Shown here: positions 57,152 to 64,000 of the stretch, piece after piece | Numbering within the stretch: the stretch's first letter is position 1 | Layout of the letters: the number at the start of each line of letters is the position of its first letter | From: Marinomonas rhizomae | GTDB taxonomy: Bacteria; Pseudomonadota; Gammaproteobacteria; Pseudomonadales; Marinomonadaceae | Assembly: GCF_024397855.1 (NCBI RefSeq) | Contig: NZ_CP073343.1 | Span: 2,046,001-2,110,000, forward strand | Reading direction: 5' to 3' | DNA: 64,000 nucleotides | Made by a program: the position numbers and the translations under genes | Notes under the pieces: model-generated | What the model was told of the DNA's origin: nothing | The model's input: the letters and a program-made list of their open reading frames with translations, nothing else | Databases searched by the model: none

Positions 57152-58075
57152 ATGCGTAGAGACGATGATGTTGAGATCCCAAGCCTGACTCTGGATCAAG
57201 ATGAAGTCAGCGATAGAAGGCCGCAAGGTGCGACAGCACAGAAGGGTCATACCAATCCCACTACTGCTAAACCCGCTCATGCACCTACTATTGTTCATAA
57301 GAAGCCCAGTTTAGCGGGTATTTATATTTTATTAATGCTGATACTAACAGCTTCAGCCGGGGCTGGTTATTGGTTATGGCAGCAAAATATGCAGCTGCGT
57401 AACGAGTTGTATGGTGCAAAAAATGAAATCCAAAATTTGGATCATCAGCTTCTTGCCGCTGATGTTTCCGCTAATAAGCAGGGTGAAACCTTAGAAGAGA
57501 CGTTAAAAAATCACGACAGTGAGATTCGTAAGCTCTGGGGTGTTGCTTATGATACTAATAGGAAGTCGATAGCGAATAATGATACAGCTATAGATGAGCT
57601 GCAGAAGAAGCTGGCGTCATTGCGTGAAACGGTTTCGACTCAATCTAAACGTATTGCCGTTCAAGCTGAAGCTTTTAATGAAGTTGAGGCTGGATACAAT
57701 AAACTTGTACCTTCTGTTGCGACTATTGATGAAGCGGTAAAAGCCATTGCGGTTAAACAGGATGATCAAGTAAAACGATTGCAATCTTCCGAGAAACAAA
57801 TTCTTGCCCAAGCTGGCCAGAATGAAGCTCAGGCATTAAGTCTTGATCAGATTATGCAGGATTTAAATGCTCTTCAGAAAAAGGTTGCAACCTTAGAGAA
57901 GCGCTCTGCAGACACAAGTTCTACAGATGTGGCGAATATTCAAGATACTTTGGCTAAGCATCAAGATGCGATTAACTCGAGCGATGCTTTCAGAACTCAG
58001 GTGAATAGTGAAATTATTCGCTTACGCAAACAAATTAATCAGCTCATGTTAGAGCAACAACTAAGCTTGCAGTAG
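57152..58075 (+). CDS. Coiled-coil inner membrane protein
   Basis: This 307-residue protein has a charged cytoplasmic N-terminus (about 1-53), one membrane helix (about 54-76, LAGIYILLMLILTASAGAGY) and a long periplasmic coiled coil to the end. There are no recognisable catalytic motifs. The family is unknown to me. Such proteins often organise envelope or cell-division complexes. A weak ribosome site precedes the ATG and a strong terminator follows. Confidence 0.75.
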   Translation: MRRDDDVEIPSLTLDQDEVSDRRPQGATAQKGHTNPTTAKPAHAPTIVHKKPSLAGIYILLMLILTASAGAGYWLWQQNMQLRNELYGAKNEIQNLDHQLLAADVSANKQGETLEETLKNHDSEIRKLWGVAYDTNRKSIANNDTAIDELQKKLASLRETVSTQSKRIAVQAEAFNEVEAGYNKLVPSVATIDEAVKAIAVKQDDQVKRLQSSEKQILAQAGQNEAQALSLDQIMQDLNALQKKVATLEKRSADTSSTDVANIQDTLAKHQDAINSSDAFRTQVNSEIIRLRKQINQLMLEQQLSLQ

Positions 58076-58092
58076 ATATGTAGTCACTGTTG

Positions 58093-58126
58093 AATAAAAA
58101 TGGCCGATTTATCGGCCATTTTTATT
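58093..58126. terminator. Terminator after the coiled-coil gene
   Basis: AAAAATGGCCGA at 58096-58107 pairs with TCGGCCATTTTT at 58112-58123 around a 4-base loop, in an AT-rich frame. Confidence 0.93.
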
Positions 58127-58387
58127 TGTGCCGTCACCATTTCGACTCTCAAGAAAGTGGCAGTTTTCGTTCTGTGAGGTACGCCCTGTTTTGTGACTTC
58201 TCTGAAAGACCGGCTCCTAGGAGATTTGTTTGCATCTTCTTTGATTAAATCATTCCTTTAAAGGCTTTAGTTATAAAGCTTTTTTAATATGCATATTCTA
58301 CTAAAGTCTAGAAGTGATGGTTTTTATAACCTAAAGGCATGTTATAGTTCAAAAAATGCTGAAGCCTGACAACAGAGATGGGAAATT
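58127..58387 (+). promoter_or_regulatory. cysD upstream region with inverted repeat
   Basis: The 312 bases before cysD (58076-58387) hold the terminator above and then no gene. TATAAC at 58325-58330 and GTTATA at 58341-58346 form an inverted repeat overlapping a TATAGT -10-like hexamer at 58343-58348. A weak -35 region would fit activation by CysB, the usual regulator of cysDN, but no certain CysB site can be drawn. Confidence 0.4.
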
Positions 58388-59293
58388 ATGACAGAGGCAA
58401 GACTTACTCACCTAAAACAGCTAGAAGCCGAAAGTATTCACATTATACGTGAGGTTGCTGCTGAATTTGATAACCCCGTAATGCTTTATTCCATTGGTAA
58501 AGACTCAGCGGTAATGCTGCATCTTGCCATGAAGGCATTTTATCCTGGTAAACCACCGTTTCCTTTAATGCACGTGGATACTGGTTGGAAATTTAAAGAA
58601 ATGATCAGTTTCCGTGATGAGTTGGTCGCTAAGCTTGGGTTAGAGCTTATCGTTCACCAGAATCAGGAAGGTATCGATCAGGGTATCGGACCATTTACAC
58701 ATGGTAGTTCAAAGCACACTGATGTAATGAAAACCCAAGGTCTTAAGCAAGCTTTAGATAAATACGGTTTTGATGCCGCTTTTGGTGGCGCACGCCGTGA
58801 CGAAGAGAAATCTCGCGCAAAAGAGCGTGTTTATTCCTTCCGTGATAAACAGCATCGCTGGGACCCAAAAAATCAGCGCCCAGAATTGTGGAATATCTAT
58901 AACGGTAAAGTAAACAAAGGGGAAAGCATCCGTGTTTTCCCATTGTCTAACTGGACTGAATTGGATATTTGGCAATACATCTATTTGGAAAGCATTCCAA
59001 TTGTTCCTCTTTACTTTTCTGCTAAACGTCCAGTGGTTGAACGTGATGGTACCTTGATCATGGTTGACGACGAGCGTATGCCATTAAACGGTGAAGTGCC
59101 TGAGATGAAGTCTGTTCGTTTCCGTACCCTAGGCTGTTACCCATTAACTGGTGCAGTGGAATCTGAGGCGGCGTCTTTGCCTGAAATTATTCAGGAAATG
59201 TTGCTGACAAAAAGTTCAGAGCGTCAAGGGCGAATGATTGACCATGATTCATCTGGGTCAATGGAAGAGAAGAAGAAACAAGGCTATTTCTAA
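58388..59293 (+). CDS. cysD: Sulfate adenylyltransferase subunit 2
   Basis: CysD makes adenylylsulfate from sulfate and ATP. The 301-residue protein has the PP-loop [10 protein letters not shown] at residues 35-44, [16 protein letters not shown] near 132 and [15 protein letters not shown] near 185, typical of CysD. cysN follows after 18 bases. It opens the assimilatory sulfate operon. Confidence 0.97.
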   Translation: MTEARLTHLKQLEAESIHIIREVAAEFDNPVMLYSIGKDSAVMLHLAMKAFYPGKPPFPLMHVDTGWKFKEMISFRDELVAKLGLELIVHQNQEGIDQGIGPFTHGSSKHTDVMKTQGLKQALDKYGFDAAFGGARRDEEKSRAKERVYSFRDKQHRWDPKNQRPELWNIYNGKVNKGESIRVFPLSNWTELDIWQYIYLESIPIVPLYFSAKRPVVERDGTLIMVDDERMPLNGEVPEMKSVRFRTLGCYPLTGAVESEAASLPEIIQEMLLTKSSERQGRMIDHDSSGSMEEKKKQGYF

Positions 59294-59311
59294 GTTTGGA
59301 GTAAAGAAAGA

Positions 59312-60925
59312 ATGTCTCACCAATCAGAATTGATCAGCCAAGACATACTTGGTTATCTGAAACAGCATGAAGAAAAAGACTTATTGCGTCTTCTTACTTG
59401 TGGCAACGTCGACGACGGAAAAAGCACATTAATTGGCCGCTTACTTCATGACTCTAAGTTGATTTATGAAGATCACCTAGACGCAGTTAAGCGCGATAGT
59501 AAAAAATCAGGTACGCAAGGAGAGGAAGTAGACTTGGCCTTATTGGTTGATGGTCTACAGGCAGAGCGAGAGCAGGGCATCACCATTGATGTGGCTTACC
59601 GTTATTTCTCGACGGAAAAGCGAAAATTTATTATTGCTGATACTCCAGGGCATGAACAATATACTCGCAACATGGCGACAGGTGCATCCACTTGTGATCT
59701 TGCTATTATTTTGATCGATGCGCGTTATGGCGTGCAAACTCAAACTCGCCGTCATAGCTATATTGCTTCACTATTAGGCATTAAGCATGTTGTCGTTGCG
59801 ATTAATAAAATGGATTTAGTTGAGTTTTCAGAAGAAAAATTCAACCAAATTAAAAACGACTATCTTAAATTTGTCGATCAGCTAGGCGACCGTAAACCTG
59901 AAGATATTCATTTTGTACCTATGTCAGCACTGCGTGGTGATAACGTAGTTAATGCATCAGAAAGCACACCTTGGTATCAAGGTGGTCCATTGATGTCTAT
60001 TTTAGAAACGGTACAAATTAACCGTGATGTTAAGCGTGATGCTTTCCGCTTACCGGTTCAATACGTTAATCGTCCTAACCTAGATTTTCGTGGCTTTTCA
60101 GGAACCATTGCTGCCGGTGCCGTTAAGCCAGGTGATAAAGTTGTCGCTTTGCCTTCAGGTAAAACATCGACAGTTGAAAGAATAGTGACATTTGATGGTG
60201 ACCTAGAGACGGCTAAAGCTGGTCAAGCTGTGACGATTACATTGGAAGATGAAATAGATATTAGTCGTGGAGATATGCTGTCTCATGTTGGTCAAGAGCC
60301 ACTTATTGCGACAACACTTCGCTCATCTATTGTTTGGATGGCTGACCACCCTTTAGTTCCAGGTAAGCTCTATGACTTTAAAATAGGAACTCAGACGGTC
60401 CCTGGTAAAGTTCATCACTTTAACCATCGCGTTGATGTGAATACGCTGGAAGTGAGTGATATTGATGAGTTGGAGCTAAATGGTATTGGTGATGCGGTTA
60501 TTCAGTTTGATGCCCCCGTTGCATTTGATGAATACACGGATAGTCGATTCACTGGCGCTTTAATTATCATTGACCGCTTGACCAACGTCACAGTTGGCGC
60601 AGGTATGGTTGAAGAAGCTGTTGCTGAGCTAGACCAAGATGCCATTGTTAGTGCCGAAGACCGTGCTGCACGACTTGGTCAAAAACCAGCCGTCATTGCG
60701 TTAGCTTATAGTGTTTTGCAACAAGGCGATACGCTTGAGCGCTTGCTATTACGTCAAGGTGTTGTTGCACTAGTTAAAGCGGATGCTACTGTGCATGAGG
60801 CTGCATTGATTCGCCAGACAGGTATTGCCTTTTTGGTTGCAGATACGGCAATTGCAGATTCTCAAATTGCGGAATCCTCATTGGATGAAGTCGTTGATCT
60901 GATTGTTGAAAGCGTTCAGCTGTAA
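59312..60925 (+). CDS. cysN: Sulfate adenylyltransferase GTPase subunit with degenerate tail
   Basis: CysN is the GTPase that drives CysD. The 537-residue protein has G1 GNVDDGKST near residue 31, [13 protein letters not shown] near 110 and NKMDLVEF near 166, then EF-Tu-like domains to about 440. Residues 447-537 are an extra tail: [18 protein letters not shown] aligns with the start of the APS-kinase domain of CysNC fusions, but the P-loop that should follow is missing. E. coli CysN ends near 475. APS kinase is therefore unlikely here. Confidence 0.95.
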   Translation: MSHQSELISQDILGYLKQHEEKDLLRLLTCGNVDDGKSTLIGRLLHDSKLIYEDHLDAVKRDSKKSGTQGEEVDLALLVDGLQAEREQGITIDVAYRYFSTEKRKFIIADTPGHEQYTRNMATGASTCDLAIILIDARYGVQTQTRRHSYIASLLGIKHVVVAINKMDLVEFSEEKFNQIKNDYLKFVDQLGDRKPEDIHFVPMSALRGDNVVNASESTPWYQGGPLMSILETVQINRDVKRDAFRLPVQYVNRPNLDFRGFSGTIAAGAVKPGDKVVALPSGKTSTVERIVTFDGDLETAKAGQAVTITLEDEIDISRGDMLSHVGQEPLIATTLRSSIVWMADHPLVPGKLYDFKIGTQTVPGKVHHFNHRVDVNTLEVSDIDELELNGIGDAVIQFDAPVAFDEYTDSRFTGALIIIDRLTNVTVGAGMVEEAVAELDQDAIVSAEDRAARLGQKPAVIALAYSVLQQGDTLERLLLRQGVVALVKADATVHEAALIRQTGIAFLVADTAIADSQIAESSLDEVVDLIVESVQL

Positions 60926-60936
60926 TGTAAAAATGC

Positions 60937-60970
60937 AAAAAAAAGCCAGCTCAAACTGAGCTGGCTTTTT
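60937..60970. terminator. Bidirectional terminator after cysN
   Basis: GCCAGCTCA at 60945-60953 pairs with TGAGCTGGC at 60957-60965, with A-runs before and TTTTT after. Shared with the convergent siderophore-interacting gene. Confidence 0.93.
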
Positions 60971-61006
60971 ACTTTTTAAATGAGATTTTTCTAACGAAAA
61001 AATTGA

Positions 61007-61747
61007 CTACGCCATTTCCTCTGAGTCTATTCGTTTCACTTCTTTATGCTGATCTTCATTGCTGCCTAATTTCCAATAACTAGAAATATAGAGATTCTCT
61101 TTTTCAATGTTAGTGTCATTTTTGAAAAAAGAGCGCAATGCTCTCATGCTAGCAAATTCACAAGCGGCCCAGACAGAAACAGAGCCTTTAGGCCATGGCA
61201 ATGATGTAATTTGATCTACTAAAAAACTGGAATTTTCGCCAGGATGCGGATTAACAACCCATTTTAGTTCAATGCCAGAAGGATGCTGTAAAGCCTGAAT
61301 ATCATCTTCAGAAATAACTTCAATTATGGCGTAGCCTTTTGCATCTTGCGGAAGCTTTTCTAGATTGACACTCATGGCAGGCAGTGCAGTCATATCTCCT
61401 ACTAAAATTTGCCAGTCCGCAGACTCTTCGATCAACTTCTTCGGACCTGGCCCTCCAACAAGGATCGTATCATTAGGCTGGGCGTTTTTTGCCCACGTTG
61501 AAGCAGGTCCGCCATCTTCGTGCAAAACAAAATCGATATCAATTTCATTATCCCGCTGGTAGCGGATGGTGTAAGTGCGAAATAGAGACTTTTGATCTTC
61601 TCTCGGAAAAATCAATTTTACATAACCACTTTCCTGATCTTCAGGAATGGTATGAATATTTTCGCCACCAAAGGTGATTCTCAACATGTTTGGCGTAACA
61701 AGGGTTTTGTTGATTACCGTCAATTCGCGCGGTTGTTGTCTGCTCAT
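61007..61747 (-). CDS. Siderophore-interacting FAD protein (ferric-siderophore reductase)
   Basis: This 246-residue SIP-type flavoreductase has the FAD site SLFRTYTIRY near residues 54-63, GGPASTWAKNAQPND near 79 and NAD(P)H region PAMSVNLEKLP near 125, ending with WAACEFASMRALRSFF. It reduces iron(III) in siderophores in the cytoplasm. I chose ATG 61747 since AAGGAG lies 6 bases upstream; a GTG one codon earlier is closer to the site. It lies 10 bases after the marR gene, so both share the Fur-box promoter. Confidence 0.92.
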   Translation of the reverse strand: MSRQQPRELTVINKTLVTPNMLRITFGGENIHTIPEDQESGYVKLIFPREDQKSLFRTYTIRYQRDNEIDIDFVLHEDGGPASTWAKNAQPNDTILVGGPGPKKLIEESADWQILVGDMTALPAMSVNLEKLPQDAKGYAIIEVISEDDIQALQHPSGIELKWVVNPHPGENSSFLVDQITSLPWPKGSVSVWAACEFASMRALRSFFKNDTNIEKENLYISSYWKLGSNEDQHKEVKRIDSEEMA

Positions 61748-61757
61748 CACAGGCTCC

Positions 61758-62204
61758 TTAAGATTGTTTATTGCAAGAGGTTGATGGATGAAGGTTGCTC
61801 ACCATGGTTTCTGCAATGTGTATGAATTCATTTATTTGTTGTTCCGTTAAGTTTTGTGTCATCTTTTCGACCGCAGATTGGTCTAGCGTCATCAGTTCTG
61901 TAAGTAATTCATCGCCTGCTTGTGTCAGGCTTAATAGCTGACTTCGGTGATTTTCTGGGTTGCGAACTTTTTCCACATAACCTGAGCCAACTAATTCTTT
62001 AAGCACGCGAGTAATTTGAGATTTATCTAGTGCGAGCCTATCCGAGATATCTTTAGCACTACAGTTTGCTATTTTTTTAATGCATTTCAGAGAGCGTAAA
62101 TGGGTTACTGGAATCGAAACGCCTGAACTTAACAGTGACTCACGTACTTGGTGGCGATAACTATGAATTAATCTATGAAGTGACTCGCCAATTTTTTCCT
62201 TCAT
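61758..62204 (-). CDS. MarR-family transcriptional regulator
   Basis: This 148-residue regulator has a winged helix (about 50-100) with CSAKDISDRLALDKSQITRV and the wing VRNPENHRSQLLSLT. The ATG at 62204 is chosen because the longer frame to 62246 would start inside the putative Fur site. It precedes the siderophore-interacting gene in one operon. Iron or siderophore response is inferred from the pair and the Fur box. The ligand is unknown. Confidence 0.87.
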   Translation of the reverse strand: MKEKIGESLHRLIHSYRHQVRESLLSSGVSIPVTHLRSLKCIKKIANCSAKDISDRLALDKSQITRVLKELVGSGYVEKVRNPENHRSQLLSLTQAGDELLTELMTLDQSAVEKMTQNLTEQQINEFIHIAETMVSNLHPSTSCNKQS

Positions 62205-62230
62205 ATAAAATCTACCTTTAATGTCAAATA

Positions 62231-62245
62231 TGAGAATGGTTATCA
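62231..62245 (-). promoter_or_regulatory. Putative Fur box before the marR-sip operon
   Basis: On the minus strand TGATAACCATTCTCA matches the 15-base Fur consensus (7-1-7 inverted repeat) at 12 of 14 defined positions. It lies 27 bases upstream of the chosen marR ATG, where repression by iron-loaded Fur would block transcription. Confidence 0.6.
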
Positions 62246-62414
62246 ATATAGTGTTTTATGGTTGATAGTGTCAACTTAGGATTGTGTTTATTTGCAAAAT
62301 CATTATTTTTGACACTTTATAGGCAAAGCTTGCACGAGCAATGTTGTAAATGGCTTTTTTTATCGAGTCGAATCGATACAATGCACAGATTGAAATTAGA
62401 CAGATAAAGTCAAA

Positions 62415-62906
62415 ATGGATAAACATAATGTACATAACGCGATTACTGAGTCGCTACTTAGTCGCTATGAAACGGCTAAATGGGCCGCAAAACAGGCGCA
62501 TGAAGCAGCAACAAATAAAGAAAGTGTTGCAGAAAATAAATATGACACCTTTGGTTTAGAGGCCTCTTACTTGGCTCATGGACAGTCGCAGCGCGTATTG
62601 GAATGCGAAAAGGATTGGTTGGTGTTTGATAAGAAGCTGCCTGTTTTATTCGCTGAAGAGGATGTTGTTGGTTTATGGTGTTTGGTTGCTTTATCTGAAC
62701 TCAACTCAACAAACCCCATAACGAAATTTTTTTTCATTTCACCTTGTGCGGGAGGGCTTTGTATTGATATTGAAGGAAAGCCGGTTTATCTCGTAACGAC
62801 AGCGACGCCAGTGGGGAAGGTGTTGTTTGGTAAAATGCTTGGGGATGAAGTTGAATTAGCTCAAAATGGCAAACAAACCGCTTATGAAATAACCACTATT
62901 GCATAA
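62415..62906 (+). CDS. GreA/GreB-family transcript cleavage factor-like protein
   Basis: This 163-residue protein has an N-terminal coiled coil with AAKQAHEAATNKESVAENKY near residues 24-43 and DTFGLEASYLAHGQ near 44-57, then a FKBP-like C-terminal domain with the GreA-type segment TPVGKVLFGKMLGDEVEL near 130-147. The acidic tip residues of real GreA coils are not clear. It may act on RNA polymerase; the exact role is unknown. A single gene upstream of aspS. Confidence 0.82.
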   Translation: MDKHNVHNAITESLLSRYETAKWAAKQAHEAATNKESVAENKYDTFGLEASYLAHGQSQRVLECEKDWLVFDKKLPVLFAEEDVVGLWCLVALSELNSTNPITKFFFISPCAGGLCIDIEGKPVYLVTTATPVGKVLFGKMLGDEVELAQNGKQTAYEITTIA

Positions 62907-63095
62907 AGCGGATATTGTGGCGGACAAATTTGGTTCAGACCCTAGAGAGTCGGACTCTGTTCGCATATAATACTTTGCCTTAAAATATTCTGTTCTTCTA
63001 TCCAGAGCTTAAAATTCAGTTAGCAATGCTGATCGGATAGAAAACGTTCTAAGAAAAAATCACTCTCTTACTGAGAAAGTAATAGGAAAGAAATT

Positions 63096-64000
63096 ATGCG
63101 CAGTCATTATTGCGGCGAGTTAAATGCTTCTAACATTTCACAAGAAATAACCCTATGCGGTTGGGTCCATCGTCGTCGTGACCACGGTGGCGTTATCTTC
63201 TTAGACGTTCGTGATCGCGAAGGCGTTACTCAAGTCGTTTTCGATCCAGATCGTGCTGAAAGCTTTGCGCTTGCAGACAGTGTTCGTAACGAATTTGTTG
63301 TTAAATTAAAAGGTTTGGTTCGTGCCCGCCCAGAAGGTACAGTCAATCCAAATATGAATACTGGTGAAATCGAAGTATTAGGAACAGAGTTAGAAATTCT
63401 TAACGCTGCAAAAACACCACCATTTCAGCTTGATGAGCACCAATCTGTTGGTGAGGATGTTCGACTAAAAAATCGTTTTATTGATTTACGTCGTCCTGAA
63501 ATTCAGCAAAAAATGCGTTTCCGCTCAAAAGTAACTTCTGTTTTACGCCGTTACTTAGATGATAATGGCTTCTTGGATATTGAGACACCAATCCTGACTC
63601 GTGCAACCCCTGAAGGTGCTCGCGACTATTTGGTACCAAGCCGAACACAACAAGGTAGCTTCTTCGCATTACCTCAGTCTCCGCAGTTGTTCAAACAGTT
63701 ATTGATGGTTTCTGGTTTTGATCGTTACTACCAAATTGCCAAATGTTTCCGCGATGAAGATTTACGTGCTGATCGTCAGCCAGAATTTACTCAAGTAGAC
63801 ATCGAGACGTCATTCATGGGTGAACAAGAAATCATGGCAATGACGGAAGATATGATTGTTGGCTTGTTTAAAGAGTTAATGGATATTGATTTGGGGTCAT
63901 TCCCACGTATGCCTTACTCTGAAGCAATGGAAACTTACGGCAGTGATAAGCCGGATTTACGTATTCCATTAACGATCGTTACCGTTTCAGATTTGATGGC
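63096..64000 (+). CDS. aspS: Aspartyl-tRNA synthetase (partial, runs off the end)
   Basis: The first 301 residues are present. They include the OB-fold anticodon domain (about 1-105, [19 protein letters not shown]) and class II motif 2 ([19 protein letters not shown] near residue 213), with the [19 protein letters not shown] motif 1 region near 157. The bacterial insertion domain would follow beyond the window. ATG 63096 follows AGGAAAG. It is an essential gene charging tRNA-Asp (and possibly tRNA-Asn). Confidence 0.97.
   Translation, partial: MRSHYCGELNASNISQEITLCGWVHRRRDHGGVIFLDVRDREGVTQVVFDPDRAESFALADSVRNEFVVKLKGLVRARPEGTVNPNMNTGEIEVLGTELEILNAAKTPPFQLDEHQSVGEDVRLKNRFIDLRRPEIQQKMRFRSKVTSVLRRYLDDNGFLDIETPILTRATPEGARDYLVPSRTQQGSFFALPQSPQLFKQLLMVSGFDRYYQIAKCFRDEDLRADRQPEFTQVDIETSFMGEQEIMAMTEDMIVGLFKELMDIDLGSFPRMPYSEAMETYGSDKPDLRIPLTIVTVSDLM

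Noticed and set aside
62350..62559. 69-codon frame overlapping the GreA-like gene start
   Set aside because: It is out of frame with the well-supported GreA-like protein and has no recognisable features.
1..64000. CRISPR arrays, prophage, integrons, toxin-antitoxin or defence systems
   Set aside because: No regularly spaced repeats, integrase, phage structural genes or paired toxin/antitoxin reading frames were seen.

Overview
The window is a 64 kb, fairly AT-rich, gene-dense stretch of chromosome from a marine-type gammaproteobacterium. Gene content and order resemble Pseudomonas and the Oceanospirillales, with Marinomonas the closest guess. This is inferred from fabD-fabG-acpP-fabF, dapA-bamC-purC, comEC-exbB-exbD-lpxK-ycaR-ptpA-murB, metH-cobO and cysD-cysN, from a choline-sulfate locus, and from the general codon and base style. 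Nearly everything is core metabolism. I saw no prophage, CRISPR array, rRNA or tRNA.

Layout. 1-2.6 kb: fatty acid synthesis (fabD tail, fabG, acpP, fabF). 2.6-5.7 kb: a small conserved gene, an ABC exporter pair and queF. 5.7-9.3 kb: choline-sulfate use (betC-choX with a divergent LysR gene). 9.3-12.7 kb: AEC carrier, LysR regulator, aldo/keto reductase, bcp. 12.9-15.6 kb: dapA-bamC-purC. 15.7-24.8 kb: lipoprotein export (lolC-lolD), DUF2062, comEC, then a tightly overlapping envelope operon (exbB, exbD, lpxK, ycaR, ptpA, murB, murI). 24.8-33.1 kb: patatin phospholipase, FabH-like synthase, pgm, SpeE-like protein, YdiJ-type FAD/Fe-S dehydrogenase. 33.1-35.9 kb: the only clearly accessory patch, an aldo/keto reductase/LysR divergent pair bracketed by two same-direction remnants of one small mobile element.

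35.9-49.4 kb: PLP enzyme, nadK, glpG-like rhomboid, yeaC, DUF2797, pepN, a coiled-coil lipoprotein with a C-terminal membrane segment, metH-cobO and a RidA-like gene. 49.5-58.1 kb: cNMP-domain protein, YbiT-type ABC-F, MOSC protein, ornithine decarboxylase with a structured leader, split YeeE/YedE pair, hypothetical-TerB pair, sodB, coiled-coil membrane protein. 58.4-64 kb: cysDN, a Fur-box-preceded marR-siderophore-interacting pair, GreA-like factor and the start of aspS.

No wholly new multi-gene system is evident. The most notable items are: a vestigial, P-loop-less APS-kinase-like tail on CysN; ComEC without its metallo-beta-lactamase module; loss of lolE and kdsB from a cluster that usually carries them; a palindrome inside the ornithine decarboxylase promoter followed by a foldable leader; a putative double-membrane-anchored coiled-coil lipoprotein; and the element-flanked aldo/keto reductase/LysR cassette. 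All functions are assigned by reading motifs and gene order; no database search was run.
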